From contig MKTT01000109.1 of assembly GCA_001898385.1 (NCBI GenBank), positions 1 through 48,851 of the forward strand: a DNA stretch of 48,851 bases. The letters run 5' to 3'. The translations under genes were made by a program, and so were the position numbers. The notes under the pieces are model-generated. The model worked only from the letters and a program-made list of their open reading frames with translations, made no database searches and had not been told where the DNA came from. Below, piece by piece: positions 46,974-48,851 of the stretch; the first letter of the stretch is position 1; the number at the start of each line of letters is the position of its first letter. Source of the stretch: Planctomycetales bacterium 71-10. GTDB taxonomy: Bacteria; Planctomycetota; Planctomycetia; Isosphaerales; Isosphaeraceae.

Positions 46974-48851
46974 TCATCGTCCGGTCGTCTTCAAGCGGAG
47001 GATCGTGAACGAGTGCGGCGGGAAGGCGTGTCGGAAGGTTTTGGCCCCTGGGATCGTCTCGCGCTTCGGGGCGACCTTCGTCGGCTCGTCGATCGTGTTG
47101 ACCGCGCCGGGGTCGCCGGCGAGGACCAGGGCGGTCGCGTCGGGCTCGACGCCCGCGACGCCGAGGAGTTCGACGTCGGCCTCGATCGGGACCTTGCCGG
47201 CGTTGACCACCTTGAGGAGGACCGCGCCGTCGGCCTTGTCGAACGTGGCCGTGGCCACGGCGGGGGGGGCGGCGGGCTCGGGGGCGTAGGAGGCGTCGGT
47301 GACGAGCTTGCCGTCGATGAAGCCGCGGGCGCGACGGCCGGCGACTTCGAGCCGGAGGTCGTACCAGCGGCCCGCCTCGACCTTGAACGGGGAGGGTTCG
47401 CCGAACGGGCTGCGGGCGCCGCCGTCGGCGGCCTCGGCCTGGGTCCGCGAGTTCTCCCAGCCGCCGACGTTCCACCAGCGGTAGTGTTCACCGTCGGCCG
47501 CGTGCCAGATCACGAGGAAGCCTTCGCGCCCCTTCAGCTTGCGGGCCCGCACCTTGACCGTGTAGTCGGTCCAGGCGGGGTCGCCGATGAACGCCCAGGT
47601 CTCCGAGTCCCACGCGCCCGGACGGATCGCGCCGTCCTGCACCTTCCACGGGGCTCCCACCGAGCGATACGCGCCGGCCTCCCGCGAGCGGGCCGTCGGG
47701 AGCAGTTCGCGACCGTCGGGCGCGGTGACGGAGAGGTCCGCGTACTCGACGTCGGTGCGCCACGCGCCGAGGCCCACGCCGCCCGCGGGCGTTTTGGTCG
47801 CGGGGTCGACGGGCGGGACGTCGAACTCGACGGGGAGGACGAGGTCGCCCGCGTTCTGGGCGAGCATCGCCTGCGCGTGGTAGCTCGGCGACCCGAAGCT
47901 GCGGAGAGCGTCGTAGCCGATCAGGTTCGTAGGCCACTGCCAGCCCTTCGGGTAGCCCTTCGCCGGGTCGGCCGGGCTGACGTTGGTCAGGAGCGGGGCG
48001 TAGCACTGCATCGGGACGGCGTCGGAGTTCCGCTCCAGGCCCATCGCGAAGGCGGCGTCGCCCAGCGCGGCGTTCAGGTTCGGCGTCGGCTGCCCTTCCT
48101 GCGCGGCCCACTCGCCCACGAACGTCCGGACGCCGTCGCGCTGGCGGCCGTCATGCCCGCCGCCCGCGAAGCTCAACGGCGGCGCGTCAGGACGATCGTC
48201 GTAGAGGTTCGTCATCTGCACCATCTGGCGGGCGCTGCGATAGAAGTGGTCGTCGTACAGGTCGGGCTTGAAGCTCGTGACCGGCGCGGAGGCGATGATC
48301 TTGAGGTGCGGATAGCGCTCGCGGATCGCCTTCGCCATCTGGGTGAAGCGGCCGTCGTAGCTGTCGGATTTGTCGAACCAATCCTCGTTGCCGATCTCGA
48401 CGTAGCGGAGCGGGAAGGGCTCGGGGAAGCCGTCGGCCGCGCGCTTGCTCCCCCACGCGCTGTCGGCGGGGCCGGAGACGTATTCGATCTCCTCCAGCGC
48501 CTCCTGGGTGTAGAGGGCCATCTCGGGCGTGCCGGCCTTGAAGTGGTCGCCGTTGAGGACGTAGCCGGCGAACAGTCCCAGGACGGGCTCCGCGCCGAGT
48601 TGCTTGCACCACAGCAGGTATTCGGGCAGCCCGAAGCCGTCGGACGAGCGGTAGCCCCAGCAGCCCATGTGCCCCGGCCGCTGATCGGCGGGGCCGATCA
48701 TCTGCTTCCAGTCGAAGCGCTCGGAGAAGCGGTTGCCTTCCAGGTAGTTTCCGCCCGGCAGCCGGATGAACTTCGGCCGCAGGCCGGCCATCAGCTCCAT
48801 CAGGTCCGGCCGCAGCCCGTTCGTGACGCCCCGGTAGGTCGGCGGGAACAG
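46974..48851 (-). CDS. GH51 alpha-L-arabinofuranosidase, partial at the right edge
   Basis: A partial coding region of at least 625 residues running off the window at its 5' end, so signal peptide and start are unseen. The catalytic barrel has RPKFIRLPGGNYLEG, VEIGNEDW (general acid/base Glu) and FVGEWAAQEG (nucleophile Glu), matching GH51. A carbohydrate-associated laminin-G-like or DUF1080-like insert follows (AIRPGAWDSETWAFIG, TVKVRARKL, WWNVGGWENSRTQ). A C-terminal beta-sandwich ends KTFRHAFPPHSFTILRLKTT. It would remove terminal alpha-L-arabinofuranose from arabinan, arabinoxylan or arabinogalactan. It is convergent with the XylR-type gene and near the sugar-kinase operon. Confidence 0.9.
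   Translation of the reverse strand: MFPPTYRGVTNGLRPDLMELMAGLRPKFIRLPGGNYLEGNRFSERFDWKQMIGPADQRPGHMGCWGYRSSDGFGLPEYLLWCKQLGAEPVLGLFAGYVLNGDHFKAGTPEMALYTQEALEEIEYVSGPADSAWGSKRAADGFPEPFPLRYVEIGNEDWFDKSDSYDGRFTQMAKAIRERYPHLKIIASAPVTSFKPDLYDDHFYRSARQMVQMTNLYDDRPDAPPLSFAGGGHDGRQRDGVRTFVGEWAAQEGQPTPNLNAALGDAAFAMGLERNSDAVPMQCYAPLLTNVSPADPAKGYPKGWQWPTNLIGYDALRSFGSPSYHAQAMLAQNAGDLVLPVEFDVPPVDPATKTPAGGVGLGAWRTDVEYADLSVTAPDGRELLPTARSREAGAYRSVGAPWKVQDGAIRPGAWDSETWAFIGDPAWTDYTVKVRARKLKGREGFLVIWHAADGEHYRWWNVGGWENSRTQAEAADGGARSPFGEPSPFKVEAGRWYDLRLEVAGRRARGFIDGKLVTDASYAPEPAAPPAVATATFDKADGAVLLKVVNAGKVPIEADVELLGVAGVEPDATALVLAGDPGAVNTIDEPTKVAPKRETIPGAKTFRHAFPPHSFTILRLKTTGR

Noticed and set aside
1..48851. CRISPR arrays, rRNA or phage structural genes
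   Set aside because: No regularly spaced repeat array, no rRNA-like conserved stretch and no capsid, tail or terminase-type protein was seen.

Overview
The window is high-GC bacterial DNA that looks like a planctomycete of the Isosphaeraceae type (Singulisphaera / Paludisphaera / Aquisphaera-like). The reasons are two DUF1559 pseudopilin-like proteins, a PEP-CTERM surface protein, a Ser/Thr kinase with TPR repeats directly behind an ECF-type sigma factor, and dense degenerate insertion sequences. The family names are recognised from sequence motifs only; no search was run.

Layout. (1) 1-8.6 kb is a decaying mobile region. It holds a SEC-C protein, a frameshifted conserved gene, an AAA ATPase with a nonsense codon and a frameshift, a ParB-domain/DNA-methyltransferase fusion, two truncated DDE transposases lying head to head, an excisionase-like HTH protein, small genes (one frameshifted in a G6 run), and one apparently complete IS3-family element. 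(2) 8.7-9.9 kb has two small hypothetical genes and an IS5-type transposase scrap. (3) 9.9-15.8 kb is a minus-strand heavy-metal efflux operon (lipoprotein, CusB-like adaptor with four Cys motifs, CusA-like RND pump). It is divergent from (4) 15.9-20.3 kb, which carries DUF1559 proteins interleaved with small secreted proteins or lipoproteins and a CxxCH secreted protein. (5) 20.6-27.2 kb has a broken DUF350 gene and a minus-strand operon: DUF58, transglutaminase-like protein, MoxR ATPase, ribosomal protein bL33, ArsP-like permease. (6) 27.4-33.6 kb has a small secreted Cys-motif protein, an IS5 N-terminal scrap, the sigma factor/kinase pair and the PEP-CTERM protein. (7) 34.4-35.9 kb has a tRNA-like 3' end beside a wrecked tyrosine integrase that runs into a broken TPR-type gene, an attachment-site scar. 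(8) 36.0-40.1 kb is a 4-hydroxyproline degradation cluster: a PAS-AraC regulator divergent from a DapA-family deaminase, a hydroxyproline 2-epimerase and an FAD D-amino-acid oxidoreductase. (9) 40.1-48.9 kb is a sugar cluster: galT-like, IMPase-like, a GHMP sugar kinase of the arabinokinase-like type and an SGLT-type symporter in one minus-strand operon, divergent from a XylR-type regulator, with a GH51 alpha-L-arabinofuranosidase running off the right edge.

How the genes fit together. The right-hand 12 kb looks like a catabolic region for plant or animal polymers. GH51 would release L-arabinose, the symporter import it, and the kinase/uridylyltransferase pair act on sugar-1-phosphates. The hydroxyproline genes would use the hydroxyproline that accompanies arabinose in plant cell-wall glycoproteins. 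The co-occurrence of hydroxyproline and arabinofuranose genes is the most interesting biological reading. A 21-bp-period direct repeat upstream of the XylR-type gene and a set of CCGATGCG-like repeats upstream of the hydroxyproline operon are the candidate operators. The left 9 kb and the 34.4-35.7 kb scar are mostly decay.
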